A DNA stretch of 64,000 nucleotides. Source: Gynuella sp. GTDB taxonomy: Bacteria; Pseudomonadota; Gammaproteobacteria; Pseudomonadales; Natronospirillaceae. A program made the position numbers and the translations under genes. The stretch lies in contig JANQHX010000016.1 in NCBI GenBank assembly GCA_028282465.1, forward strand, positions 23,891 through 87,890, given 5' to 3'. Shown piece by piece: positions 15,636 through 24,910 of this stretch (position 1 is its first letter; every line of letters begins with the position of its first letter). Under the pieces are notes generated by a model. It worked only from the letters and a program-made list of their open reading frames with translations. It was not told the origin of the DNA and ran no database searches.

Positions 15636-16516
15636 ACTGGCTCTCCTTTAATGACCTGTTTAATCTCTCGCCACTGCAACCCTTGACGAATACTTTGTTG
15701 GTCTTTTTGATACAACTGGATTAGCTGCCCCGCGATAGATACCGCTACTTCCATGGGGAGTTTTCCGGGAACCTGAGACAGCCCTACCGGACTATGAATA
15801 GAATTAATTTGTTGGGCTGAAAAGTTTTTATGTGCAAGCCGGTTTCTGAATCTTTTAGCCTTTACATCAGAACCAATCAAACCTAACCACAGATAATCAT
15901 CCCGCTTTAAAATAGCTTCTACTAATTCAAAATCTAATTGATGGTTGTGAGTGAGAATAAGTTGAGCAGACTCAGGGGAAGCATCTGCTACTTGATCGAC
16001 TGGATGAGGATCAACCACTGCGACCACGTTTGATGGTAAGTGATCAGGGAACAACTCAGCTCGCTGATCAATCCAACGAACCTTTATGGGTAGGTTTGCA
16101 AGAATGGATATTAACGAATGGGCGATATGTCCGGCGCCGTACATATCTAGTTTTAGGTTTTGGTTAATTATGCACTCAAACATAATATTCACAGAGCCGC
16201 CGCAACACTGCCCCAGGTCTGCTCCTAATGGAAACTGCTTTAGAATTTGAGTGCTCTCATTACTGACCAATAACGCTCGCGCCTCTTGAATGGCTTTAAA
16301 CTCAAGGCGCCCACCGCCTATGGTGTCATAAATATCGTCTCGGGTGACTACCATCTTAGTACCAGAGCCTCTGGGTACAGACCCACTAGCACCAATCACT
16401 GTCAGTAACACAAATGAATCACCTTGCTTTTGCAATTCATTGCAAGCTTGGCTCCATTTCCAGCTATGGAACCCTCGAATTGAATTTAATGCTTGTGATT
16501 TGGAATCTGCCATCAT
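15632..16516 (-). CDS. xdhC: Xanthine dehydrogenase accessory protein XdhC
   Basis: A 294-residue chaperone that binds molybdenum cofactor and supports its sulfuration and insertion into xanthine dehydrogenase. The N-terminal XdhC/CoxI domain contains VTVIGASGSVPRGSGTKM-like and TIGGGRLEF segments plus LGQCCGGSV; the C-terminal Rossmann-like domain has DMYGAGHIAHSL and LGLIGSDVKAKRFRNRL. Two tandem ATGs lie at the start behind AGGAGT. It sits 2 bases after xdhB and overlaps uraD by 4 bases. Cytoplasmic. Confidence 0.93.
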   Translation of the reverse strand: MMADSKSQALNSIRGFHSWKWSQACNELQKQGDSFVLLTVIGASGSVPRGSGTKMVVTRDDIYDTIGGGRLEFKAIQEARALLVSNESTQILKQFPLGADLGQCCGGSVNIMFECIINQNLKLDMYGAGHIAHSLISILANLPIKVRWIDQRAELFPDHLPSNVVAVVDPHPVDQVADASPESAQLILTHNHQLDFELVEAILKRDDYLWLGLIGSDVKAKRFRNRLAHKNFSAQQINSIHSPVGLSQVPGKLPMEVAVSIAGQLIQLYQKDQQSIRQGLQWREIKQVIKGEPV

Positions 16517-16518
16517 TG

Positions 16519-18843
16519 TTACTCCTGATTCCAGCGTTTGGCTTGTTGTACAGCTTTAAGTATTTGTTCGGAAGTAGCGGGTGGATCCAATGGTGGCGCC
16601 CATTGATAGTCGGTTATACTGGCCACTGCGTCCCTTAAAGCACACCAAACACTGATGGCTAACATAAACGGGGGTTCACCCACAGCCTTGCTTCGAAATA
16701 CAGAGGTTTCTGGGTTAGCAGAATCATATAGCTCGACATTAAATTCAGCAGGCGTGTCTCCTATTGCTGGAATTTTATAAGTAGCAGGATTAAAACTTGC
16801 GAGCTCTCCTGAGTCCTTCCACTTTAAATCTTCGGTGGTCAACCAACCCATTCCCTGAATAAACGCGCCTTCAATTTGGCCGATGTCGATAGCCGGGTTT
16901 AATGAGTTGCCCACGTCATGGAGAATATCCGCCCGCATCACTGAACTCTCGCCAGTCAAACAATCTATTTCTACTTCGGTACAGGCAACACCATGGGCGA
17001 AGTAAAAGAATGGATGACCCGATGCGGTTTCTCGATTGTAATGAATTTTCGGTGTGGCGTAGTATCCATTAGCAGATAAGGATACACGATTCATATAAGC
17101 CAAATTGACCAAATCCTTGAAAGTCAATTCACCCTTTTGATGAACTACCCTGCTATTTTCGAATACAACTGAATCCTGTTCGGAACCAAAATGTTGGTGT
17201 ATAAAATCAATTAATCTGTTTCTAATTTTGTTGGCGGCATTTAGCGCTGCCATACCGTTTAAATCGGCCCCTGATGAAGCCGCAGTGGGTGACGTATTTG
17301 GGACCTTATCTGTTCGGGTAGCTGACACTTGCACAGAATCTAAATCGACACTGAAAACTTGCGCTACTATTTGAGCCACTTTGGTATGTAACCCTTGGCC
17401 CATTTCAGTACCACCATGGTTTAAATGAATGCTGCCATCGGTATACACGTGCACTAATGCACCGGCCTGATTTAAATGCTGAACCGTAAATGAAATTCCG
17501 AATTTTACGGGAGTTAGTGCTAGCCCTTTTTTGATTACCTCAGACGTCTTATTAAACTCGATAATTTCTTCTCTTCGAGATTTGTAACGACAGCTAGTTT
17601 CTAATGCTTCCATCATTTCGAGCACAATGTGTTGCTCAACGGTTTGATGGTAAGGAGTTTGATCGCGGCCCGGTTGATAGAGGTTTAACTTTCTGATCTC
17701 TAATGGATCTTGACCAACCTTTCGAGCAATATCGTCCATCATTGATTCTGCAACTATCATCCCTTGTGGGCCACCGAATCCACGAAAAGCGGTATTACTT
17801 ACAGTGTTGGAAAAAGCTCGGTTACCAGTAATGCTAACCGCTGGATAGTAGTAAGCGTTATCAGCATGGAACATGGCACGATCCACAATGGCATCAGACA
17901 AATCAGGTGTATAACCACAATAACCAGTCACAGTTATATCTGCACCCTGTACCAAACCTCTCTCATCAAAGCCCACTCGGTATTGATTGAAAAATGGGTG
18001 TCGTTTACCAGTCAACTTAAAGTCGTCTGCTCTTGCTAATCGAATTTTTACCGGCTGACCAGTGTAATGACTTGCCACCGCAGCCAAGCAAGCCCATTGA
18101 GCAGCTTGAGTTTCTTTGCCACCAAATCCGCCACCCATTCGACGCATTTCAACCGTCACCTTATTAAAAGGTAGATTCAAGACTTCTGCGACCAGATGTT
18201 GGATCTCTGTTGGGTGTTGAGTTGAACATTGAACGAACATACCACCATCTTCTTGTGGGTTAACCAACGACACCTGCCCTTCTAAATAGAAATGTTCCTG
18301 ACCGCCCAACTCAAATTCACCAGTTAACTGGTAAGGGGCATTAGCGATCGCTTTTTCTGCATCACCCCTTTGCATTTTATGCGGTGGTCGAACCCATTTC
18401 TTTTGTTGAATAGCTCTATGAATATCAACCAGAGGCTCTTCAGCTGAAGTTTCTATTTGAGCCTTTCTTGCGGCCCTGCGAGCGTTGTCATAGCTGTCTG
18501 CTACAACTAGCATCAACACCTGTCCATGAAACTCAATTTTTTCATCGGCAATTAATTTGTCACCTGGAAATACCGGCCCTATGTCTGATTTCCCTGGTAT
18601 ATCTTCAGCAGTTAATACTGTCTTAACGCCTTTTAGTTTTTTTAAGGATTCAATATCTTTTTTTACTACGCGGCCTTTACTGATTTTCGAAATAACAGGG
18701 TAAGCATGTAAACAGTTTTCCGGTGCAATATGGTCATCAATATAGGTGGCTCTTCCCGCAACATGGTTGATGGCACTCTCATGCTTTTTATTGACACCTA
18801 CTTGAGCATTGTCTGCTGGAATTTTAGTTTCAAAGTGCCGCAT
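16519..18843 (-). CDS. xdhB: Xanthine dehydrogenase, molybdopterin-binding subunit
   Basis: The 774-residue large subunit, which hydroxylates hypoxanthine and xanthine to urate at the Mo centre. Diagnostic segments include the conserved MRRMGGGFGGKE Moco-binding loop (about residue 235), AFRGFGGPQGM, HLNHGGTEMGQGLHTK and the C-terminal VGEPPFMLAISVW containing the catalytic Glu. The length agrees with bacterial XdhB. Its start overlaps the end of xdhA by 14 bases, and XdhA/XdhB should form a heterotetramer. The operon continues into xdhC. Confidence 0.95.
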   Translation of the reverse strand: MRHFETKIPADNAQVGVNKKHESAINHVAGRATYIDDHIAPENCLHAYPVISKISKGRVVKKDIESLKKLKGVKTVLTAEDIPGKSDIGPVFPGDKLIADEKIEFHGQVLMLVVADSYDNARRAARKAQIETSAEEPLVDIHRAIQQKKWVRPPHKMQRGDAEKAIANAPYQLTGEFELGGQEHFYLEGQVSLVNPQEDGGMFVQCSTQHPTEIQHLVAEVLNLPFNKVTVEMRRMGGGFGGKETQAAQWACLAAVASHYTGQPVKIRLARADDFKLTGKRHPFFNQYRVGFDERGLVQGADITVTGYCGYTPDLSDAIVDRAMFHADNAYYYPAVSITGNRAFSNTVSNTAFRGFGGPQGMIVAESMMDDIARKVGQDPLEIRKLNLYQPGRDQTPYHQTVEQHIVLEMMEALETSCRYKSRREEIIEFNKTSEVIKKGLALTPVKFGISFTVQHLNQAGALVHVYTDGSIHLNHGGTEMGQGLHTKVAQIVAQVFSVDLDSVQVSATRTDKVPNTSPTAASSGADLNGMAALNAANKIRNRLIDFIHQHFGSEQDSVVFENSRVVHQKGELTFKDLVNLAYMNRVSLSANGYYATPKIHYNRETASGHPFFYFAHGVACTEVEIDCLTGESSVMRADILHDVGNSLNPAIDIGQIEGAFIQGMGWLTTEDLKWKDSGELASFNPATYKIPAIGDTPAEFNVELYDSANPETSVFRSKAVGEPPFMLAISVWCALRDAVASITDYQWAPPLDPPATSEQILKAVQQAKRWNQE

Positions 18844-20293
18844 GTTTTACCCTCACCACTTCGTTTGAACTTAATTCATACCAGCATCTGTCAATAAGAT
18901 TTCGAGCCACTTCCATTCGATATTCAGAGCTAGCTCTAACATCTGACATAGGACTAAAGTCTTTATTTAAGTGATATACCGCTTGATGAATATTTTGTTG
19001 ATTGAAGGTTTTATTTATAAGGTGCGATTCAAAATGAGGAGCACTTACCGGTACAGCGGCAACCCCGCCCCAACCTGTTTTAATAGAAGTAACTATTTGC
19101 TCTTCACCGTCTAAGGTTAATTTAACTGCCACACAAACAGCGGAGATATCATCTTCAATACGCTTGGAAACTTTGTAGAAAAATAATCTTTGGTTTTCGA
19201 TTTTCTTGGGAACAGACACAGAAACAATCACTTCATTAGCAGACATCACAGTGGTTCTGTAGCCAGTAAAAAAGTCATCAACTTTTACCGATCGCACTCC
19301 ATTGCTGCTGGCTAGATTCACTTTAGCGCCTAGAGCAATGAGTAAGGGCGCCGGGTCACCAATGGGTGAAGCATTGCCTAAACTCCCTCCCAGAGTGCCA
19401 GCATTACGAACTTGCAGCGAGCCTAACCGGTGAAAGACTTCTTGAGTCTCTGGAAAGCTGTTATAGAAAATGGGCAAAAACTGGGAATAAGGCAATGCAG
19501 CACCAATGATGATTTCATCGTCAGTTTCTTCATACTTCCTCATTTCATCAACCGCACCTACGTAAACCAGAGCTGGAGTAACAGACAGGTTTTGCGAAAA
19601 CTCCAAAGCCAAGTCTGTGGCGCCCGCTACTAACCTAACACCAGAGGTTTCGCTTTTAATCTCGCAAAGTTGATTTAAGTTCTGTGGTATTAAGCAGCTC
19701 TTGCCTTTCATTACGAGGGAAGGTTCTGGGCCCAATAAAATTTCAGATAGAGTACTCAGCACAGTTTTTGTGTCGATAAGGCTAACTCTTGGATATTCAT
19801 AACATGTCTGGGCTGCTTCAAGAATTGGGCGATAGCCAGTGCATCGACATAAGTTACCGCTTAAATACTCGATAACTTTTTCCTGCCCGGGATATTCAGA
19901 AAATGTTATGTACATGGCGTACAGGCTCATTACGAAACCCGGCGTGCAAAAACCACATTGTGAGCCATGACAATCCACCATGGCTTTTTGAACTGGATGT
20001 AAGTCTGATTCGGAAATAGATAGCTTGGCAGGCGTTAAGGCCTCAATAGTCACCACATGCTTTCCGTGACAGGCAGCCACCATCAGTAAACATGAGTTAA
20101 GGCTTTTATAAACCAACTCCCCATCCTGATTTATTTCACCCAGTAATACGGTGCATGCCCCACAATCACCAGAAGCACAACCTTCCTTTGTACCATTAAG
20201 TTGCTTTCTAGTGCGCAAATAATCAAGCATGCTCATTGATGGCTCAATGTCATCCACCGTCAGCCGCGAATGATTCAGCATAAAACTGATCAT
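18830..20293 (-). CDS. xdhA: Xanthine dehydrogenase, Fe-S/FAD subunit
   Basis: The small subunit of about 487 residues passes electrons from the Mo centre to FAD and NAD. The plant-type [2Fe-2S] domain has CASGDCGACTVLLG and a distal Cys (NSCLLMVAACHG). The second [2Fe-2S] domain has CGFCTPGFVMSLYAM and NLCRCTGYRPI. The FAD domain (about 190-360) has RLVAGATDLALE and RNAGTLGGSLGNASPIGD. I start at ATG 20293, which follows GGGGAG at good spacing; a TTG six bases upstream is less likely. It is the first gene of the seven-gene purine operon, transcribed away from the RutR-like site at 20411. Confidence 0.95.
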   Translation of the reverse strand: MISFMLNHSRLTVDDIEPSMSMLDYLRTRKQLNGTKEGCASGDCGACTVLLGEINQDGELVYKSLNSCLLMVAACHGKHVVTIEALTPAKLSISESDLHPVQKAMVDCHGSQCGFCTPGFVMSLYAMYITFSEYPGQEKVIEYLSGNLCRCTGYRPILEAAQTCYEYPRVSLIDTKTVLSTLSEILLGPEPSLVMKGKSCLIPQNLNQLCEIKSETSGVRLVAGATDLALEFSQNLSVTPALVYVGAVDEMRKYEETDDEIIIGAALPYSQFLPIFYNSFPETQEVFHRLGSLQVRNAGTLGGSLGNASPIGDPAPLLIALGAKVNLASSNGVRSVKVDDFFTGYRTTVMSANEVIVSVSVPKKIENQRLFFYKVSKRIEDDISAVCVAVKLTLDGEEQIVTSIKTGWGGVAAVPVSAPHFESHLINKTFNQQNIHQAVYHLNKDFSPMSDVRASSEYRMEVARNLIDRCWYELSSNEVVRVKHAAL

Positions 20294-20410
20294 TTCCAAT
20301 CTCCCCTACCTATCTCTTCGCATAGCCACCTTGAATGGAACATTGTTTGGTGGCTGAATAATCTTTATATGCCTGTTGATCAATCACTACAAGAAAGCAG
20401 AGAATGTACC

Positions 20411-20434
20411 AATCCTGACCAATTGGTCAGGATT
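20411..20434. promoter_or_regulatory. 24-base perfect palindrome, RutR-like operator
   Basis: The sequence is a perfect 24-base palindrome whose core is TGACCAATTGGTCA, flanked by AATCC and GGATT. The core equals the E. coli RutR consensus TTGACCANNTGGTCAA except at the outermost positions. It lies 118 bases upstream of xdhA and 67 bases upstream of the divergent binding-protein gene, and recurs before the purine importer at 29812. Confidence 0.75.
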
Positions 20435-20500
20435 AAAAATAACGATCAAAATACTCGTTAATGTACCGAGTCACTGAGCAACCTGGACTTATCCAAATTT

Positions 20501-21256
20501 ATGCGTATAGCAGTTTATTTATTCATTAAGCTTTTACTTTTGGCTCCCCATGCCAAAGCCATTGAGATCGAGTTTATGCTTGAGGATTTAAAACCCTGGA
20601 GCTATGAAAATGAGCAAGGCGAGGCCAGTGGCACCATCATAAGATTCATTAATGAGCTGAGTAATCGTATGGACTTTCAACCTAAGTTCGTATTCTATCC
20701 CTGGGCAAGATCTGAACGTTACCTCGCAAGAACAGACTTAGATTCTATTAGAGCCATACCTGGAATAGTCAGATTAAAGAGCCGAGAGGATAGATATTCA
20801 TGGGCATTTCCAATCGGCCCCGCTCACTATGCGGGCCTTTATCGGCTGGCTTCTCGTGAAGAATTAAGTGATATTCAACATGAGGCTCAGATGATTGAGT
20901 CTGATTGGACGCTAGGCGGTATTCGTGAAGATTTTACTGTTGAATATTATGAAGAACGTGGGAAGCGCCAAATCATTGAAGTGAACAACCATCAACAACT
21001 GGTTCAAATGTTAATAACCAATCGAATAGACTTTGCCTCCTTTGCTGTACCTAATTTAAATAGCTTTACTCATCATTCCGAGATAACGCCTAATGATCTA
21101 GTTCCGATTGAAAATAGCCTCAGCACGCTGATGACCTGGATGGCTTTCAGTAAAAATACGCCAGAAAGCTTCATAAATGAAATTGCTCAAACTTTCGAAG
21201 AGATTCTTGAGGACGGAACAGCAGATCGGCTGATGTTAGAGCCTGATTTATTATAG
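20501..21256 (+). CDS. Periplasmic solute-binding protein (SBP_bac_3-like), orphan
   Basis: A 251-residue exported protein with a signal peptide (residues 1-20, ending PHAKA) followed by a family 3-type binding fold: an early EDLKPWSYENEQGEASG loop, FYPWARSERYL, and the hinge region LGGIREDFTVEYYEE. In many gammaproteobacteria such single-domain proteins occur without transporter partners and act as sensors or unassigned receptors. No permease or ATPase is adjacent. It is divergent from the purine operon and shares its palindromic operator region, so it may be purine-responsive. The ligand is unknown. Confidence 0.75.
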   Translation: MRIAVYLFIKLLLLAPHAKAIEIEFMLEDLKPWSYENEQGEASGTIIRFINELSNRMDFQPKFVFYPWARSERYLARTDLDSIRAIPGIVRLKSREDRYSWAFPIGPAHYAGLYRLASREELSDIQHEAQMIESDWTLGGIREDFTVEYYEERGKRQIIEVNNHQQLVQMLITNRIDFASFAVPNLNSFTHHSEITPNDLVPIENSLSTLMTWMAFSKNTPESFINEIAQTFEEILEDGTADRLMLEPDLL

Positions 21257-21505
21257 GCAAGCATTAAGCTACGGCTAAAAAACACCAAAACGAGTTCGAT
21301 GATCCTAGTTTCATAGCAATCCCCTTTGGTGTTTTCAAGAAAAGAGATGAGAATGTCATCGGCAAAAATCTGTCACCAATTCAGAGAACAGAGCTTCATT
21401 TATTGATCTATCACCTATATTGATCGTTACAAATAAAAAACAGGCACTAATTCTGTGGGTAAACTAATAATGTTAAGCTATTCATAACCTTAATGGGGCC
21501 TGAAT

Positions 21506-21961
21506 ATGCACCTTATTATCTACACCAGTGTTTGCAATGAACATATCAATGTTAATGAAGCATTATTAAAAATTAGAGAGAAAGCCCTCAAATATAATTC
21601 CGTGAATCGCATTACCGGCGCTCTCTTTTATCATAACGGACGTTTTCTTCAGATAATGGAAGGGATAGAAGATATTCTTGAAGAGTTAATGTCTAAAATT
21701 TCAAAAGATCATCGCCATAGTGATATTGAACTGATCGTTAACGAGCCCATTAATGATCGCAGCTTTAACCAGTGGCACATGGACAGTTTTAATCTTGCAG
21801 AAAAGCAACAATTGAATGAAGCTGAATTACAAGAGATTAAAGATATCTACACTAAATATAGCGCAATGGACTCTCAAATCGCAGTAGACTTCTATAAACG
21901 AATTTTAGAAGTAAATTATTCAAGAAATAGGCATGAGCATACTTGTCGGCCACTTGTCTAA
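21506..21961 (+). CDS. BLUF-domain blue-light photoreceptor
   Basis: A 151-residue stand-alone BLUF protein. The FAD-binding residues expected for photochemistry are present: Tyr6 in LIIYTS, Asn in the NSVNRITGALFYHNG segment, and Gln in GRFLQIMEG. The semi-conserved FNQWHMDSF segment supplies the Trp/Met pair near the flavin. The C-terminal 45 residues form the usual capping helices, with no fused enzymatic domain. Short BLUF proteins act by contacting other proteins, for example response regulators or MerR-type repressors. No obvious partner is adjacent; a 249-base gap with nothing recognised precedes it. Confidence 0.9.
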   Translation: MHLIIYTSVCNEHINVNEALLKIREKALKYNSVNRITGALFYHNGRFLQIMEGIEDILEELMSKISKDHRHSDIELIVNEPINDRSFNQWHMDSFNLAEKQQLNEAELQEIKDIYTKYSAMDSQIAVDFYKRILEVNYSRNRHEHTCRPLV

Positions 21962-22017
21962 ATTTATAAATACCCGTTAATATAAATACCTCCATTCAAC
22001 CGAAGCCCATCATTACT

Positions 22018-22503
22018 ATGATAATTCGATCAGCGGAAGTATCGGATGCACTGGGAGTTAAGGAAATATACTCCCAAGAACATGCCATTAGCGGAACCTT
22101 ACAACCACCTTTTCCTACTCTAGAACAATGGAAAGCTAAACTCAGCCATAAATCAGAGAACTCAATTACCTTAGTGGCTGAAATTGATGAAAAGATAGTT
22201 GGCCATTTAGTACTTCTCGGATACTCAAACCCAAGAAGAAAACATGCAGCCTATTTCGGAATGGCAGTACATAGAGATTTTACTAAACAAGGTATTGGCT
22301 CAGAATTACTGAATGAGGCCATAAAAGCCTGCGACGATTGGCTTAATATCAGCAGAATCGAGTTAGAAGTTTTTGCAGACAATGCAGCAGCCATTGCATT
22401 ATACAAAAAGCTGGGTTTCAAGAAAGAAGGGGTGTTGAGGAAGCACAGTTACAAAAATGGCAACCTTCTTGATGTTTTGGTAATGGCGAGAGTTAAGCGC
22501 TAA
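22018..22503 (+). CDS. GNAT family N-acetyltransferase
   Basis: A 161-residue acetyltransferase. The acetyl-CoA pyrophosphate loop is HRDFTKQGIGSELL (Q-x-x-G-x-G/A), preceded by the beta-strand HAAYFGMAV. A later ELEVFADNAAAIALYKKLGFKKEGVLRKH segment is typical of RimJ/RimL- or phosphinothricin-type members. The substrate is not predictable. The gene is convergent with the 8-oxoguanine deaminase gene and overlaps its 3' end by 11 bases. Confidence 0.88.
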   Translation: MIIRSAEVSDALGVKEIYSQEHAISGTLQPPFPTLEQWKAKLSHKSENSITLVAEIDEKIVGHLVLLGYSNPRRKHAAYFGMAVHRDFTKQGIGSELLNEAIKACDDWLNISRIELEVFADNAAAIALYKKLGFKKEGVLRKHSYKNGNLLDVLVMARVKR

Positions 22504-23836
22504 GCAGAGCAGCAGCTAAGCGGCCATGCCTCTCCATTAAGCTCTTCTTATCTGATGGAGACTCTCCATTCTCAATGAGAATTTCACCAGCCACCATCAG
22601 TAAATCTACTTGCTGCGCACCACATAACACCAGTGCCGCGAGAGGGTCTCCTGCTCCTGAGAATCTCAATTCATCTAATTTAAAACAAGCTAAATCCGCT
22701 TGCTTATCTAGTGCAATTTGACCGATATCTTCTCTACCTAAAACCTTAGCAGAACCCTGAGTCGCCCAGTTCAATACCAATTGGTGCGTTATTTTTTCAG
22801 CACCATATTTGAGTCGTTGCTGTAAAAATGATTGTCGAACTTCTTGAATTAAATTAGAACCATCATTACTGGCAGAACCATCGACAGCGATGCCTATATG
22901 GCAACCCGCGTTTTCTAACTCCAAAGTAGGGCAAATTCCTGAAGCCAACAGCATATTAGAACTGGGACAATGGGCAATACCGATTTCTGCTTTACCCAGA
23001 CGTTCAATTTCTTGATCATTGAAATGAATACCATGGGCTAACCAAGTCCCCGGGCGCAGCCAACCCACTTTTTCTAGATAATCTGTTGGCCGCATACCAA
23101 AAGTTTTGAGACAAAAATTATTTTCATCCAAGGTTTCAGCTAAATGAGTGTGCAGACGAACATTTTTACGAGCCGCCAGTTGAGCAGAGTTAATCATCAA
23201 TGATTCACTCACCGAGAAAGGTGAGCAAGGAGCCAATGCCAATTGCTTCATTGCACCTTCATGTGGTTGATGGTACTTGTCGATGAGTCGCTCTGAGTCT
23301 TCTAAAATAGTGTCTTCATTTTGAATAACTGAATCTGGTGGCAACCCTCCACTCGCCTCTCCTAAGCTCATCGAGCCTCTAGTGAGGTTTGCTCTAACAC
23401 CATATTTTTCAGCAACTCCAAATTGGATATCAATAGCGCTTTCAAGACCTTTAGGAAAGACGTAATGATGATCGCTAATTGTGGTACAACCCGACATCAT
23501 TAATTCCAAGGTTGCTAATTCAGTGGCCACTTCAAGTAATTCTGGAGTTAAGCCCTTCCAAATTTGATATAGAGTTTTCAACCAAGGAAACAAGGGTTTA
23601 TTGAGGGCTGAAGGTACCGCACGGGTTAAGGTTTGATAAAAGTGATGATGAGTATTAATTAGCCCCGGTAGGATGACCAACTCAGAAGCATCTATGGTTC
23701 TATCAACCGGATAAGAAGGTTCATCACCCAGCTTCAGTAGTTGAACGATTTTTGTATCTTCAATAACAATTCCACCCCTGCAATCTTCAACAGCAGATTG
23801 ATGGATAGCTAGAGGATTTTTAAACCATATTCTCAT
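22493..23836 (-). CDS. 8-oxoguanine deaminase-type amidohydrolase
   Basis: A 447-residue cytoplasmic amidohydrolase. Motifs are NTHHHFYQTLTRA (metal-binding HxH plus the family phrase HFYQTLTRA found in 8-oxoguanine deaminases such as Pseudomonas PA0142), GCTTISDHHYVFP, LHTHLAET, LAHGIHF, CPSSNMLLASG and AVDGSASND with the catalytic Asp. The product of 8-oxoguanine deamination is urate, so the enzyme feeds the same pathway downstream of XDH. It is second in a two-gene operon after the dioxygenase, with 5 bases between them. An S-adenosylhomocysteine or guanine deaminase function cannot be fully excluded. Confidence 0.85.
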   Translation of the reverse strand: MRIWFKNPLAIHQSAVEDCRGGIVIEDTKIVQLLKLGDEPSYPVDRTIDASELVILPGLINTHHHFYQTLTRAVPSALNKPLFPWLKTLYQIWKGLTPELLEVATELATLELMMSGCTTISDHHYVFPKGLESAIDIQFGVAEKYGVRANLTRGSMSLGEASGGLPPDSVIQNEDTILEDSERLIDKYHQPHEGAMKQLALAPCSPFSVSESLMINSAQLAARKNVRLHTHLAETLDENNFCLKTFGMRPTDYLEKVGWLRPGTWLAHGIHFNDQEIERLGKAEIGIAHCPSSNMLLASGICPTLELENAGCHIGIAVDGSASNDGSNLIQEVRQSFLQQRLKYGAEKITHQLVLNWATQGSAKVLGREDIGQIALDKQADLACFKLDELRFSGAGDPLAALVLCGAQQVDLLMVAGEILIENGESPSDKKSLMERHGRLAAALLSA

Positions 23837-23841
23837 GTCGA

Positions 23842-24795
23842 TTAGTTTTCTTCAGTGCGGTATGCATAGGTCGCGTCAAATCGACTTCTAATCCAGTCAC
23901 CTGCCATTACCTGGGGATACTTAGGTGGATTAGAATCTGACTGACTGTTAGGTAAACATTTAACTTTGGTTTCGTAATCTGGCTCCACAAAAAAAGGAAT
24001 AGAATAACGATGCACATTTTCATTAGAGGCGGCCACTCGGTGAGAGGTTGAAACATAACTATCGTTGGTCCATCGCTGCATTAAATCACCAATATTTACC
24101 ACTAAAGCACCTTCTACTGGGGGAGCATCAATCCAGCCTTTAGTTTTGTGTTTCACCTGTAGACCACCCACTGAGTCCTGTAGCAACAGTGTTACGCATC
24201 CGTAATCAGTATGAGCACCCGCACCATTGTCGTGATCTGGATTTGGGCGTGGCGGATAGTGAATGGCTCTTAGAGCACTGACATGAGTATTGAAATGTTT
24301 AGTGAAAGTATTTGCTGGCTCTTTCAATGCAACCGCAACAGAAGTTAATAATTTTTGTGACGCTTTAAATGCCTCAGAATAGTATTCTAAAAATGTTTCT
24401 TTAAATTCAGGAAAATCTGGGTATTGATTAGGCCCATACATGGATGGGTACTCAATTGCGCTTGGATGATCGATCGGAATATCCAGCGCCATATCAAATG
24501 TTTCTTTCCAGTCTTCTTGACCACTCTCATCTAATTGTTCTTCACCCAAGAAACCATAGCCCCTGTGGTTTCGACTTTTAGTAATTTCAATTTTTCTTTT
24601 TTCGGAGAAAGATTGATCAAAGTAATCTTTTATCACACGAAACATTCGATAAATCACAGCCTGTGGTATACCGTGATCCACCAGATAAATAAATCCAATT
24701 TCCCTGCAAGCTGAATCGAGTTTTTGAATTTCCTCGGATTGTATTTCGAAATCACTAGAATGAAGCTTTTCTAAATTGATTATGGGTAGAGACAT
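23842..24795 (-). CDS. Isopenicillin N synthase-like Fe(II)/2-oxoglutarate dioxygenase
   Basis: A 317-residue non-haem iron oxygenase. The N-terminal DIOX_N region contains EIGFIYLVDHGIP and MFRVIKDYF; the catalytic core has the iron triad His-x-Asp in HTDYGCVTLL and the distal His in STSHRV, followed by R-x-S in HRYSIPFF, which would bind 2-oxoglutarate. These all appear intact. No beta-lactam genes are nearby, so the antibiotic name is only a family label. Its operon partner is an 8-oxoguanine deaminase, and the whole neighbourhood is purine catabolism, so a modified purine is a reasonable substrate guess. This is inference from context. Confidence 0.85.
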   Translation of the reverse strand: MSLPIINLEKLHSSDFEIQSEEIQKLDSACREIGFIYLVDHGIPQAVIYRMFRVIKDYFDQSFSEKRKIEITKSRNHRGYGFLGEEQLDESGQEDWKETFDMALDIPIDHPSAIEYPSMYGPNQYPDFPEFKETFLEYYSEAFKASQKLLTSVAVALKEPANTFTKHFNTHVSALRAIHYPPRPNPDHDNGAGAHTDYGCVTLLLQDSVGGLQVKHKTKGWIDAPPVEGALVVNIGDLMQRWTNDSYVSTSHRVAASNENVHRYSIPFFVEPDYETKVKCLPNSQSDSNPPKYPQVMAGDWIRSRFDATYAYRTEEN

Positions 24796-24823
24796 GGTTA
24801 AGTGCTCGAAGCTAATGACGAAA

Positions 24824-24849
24824 AAGCCTCTGGTTTTATCCAGAGGCTT
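24824..24849 (-). terminator. Rho-independent terminator after the purine importer operon
   Basis: Perfect 10-base-pair stem AAGCCTCTGG / CCAGAGGCTT with a 6-base loop. On the minus strand it is followed by TTTTC. It lies 60 bases downstream of the BMP-type binding-protein gene and separates that operon from the dioxygenase gene. Confidence 0.85.
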
Positions 24850-24910
24850 CGAAAAATTGATGCCGTTGCTAGCTCAGCTTTAAGCTTAAGCATCAAGCCT
24901 CTTATGGGAA

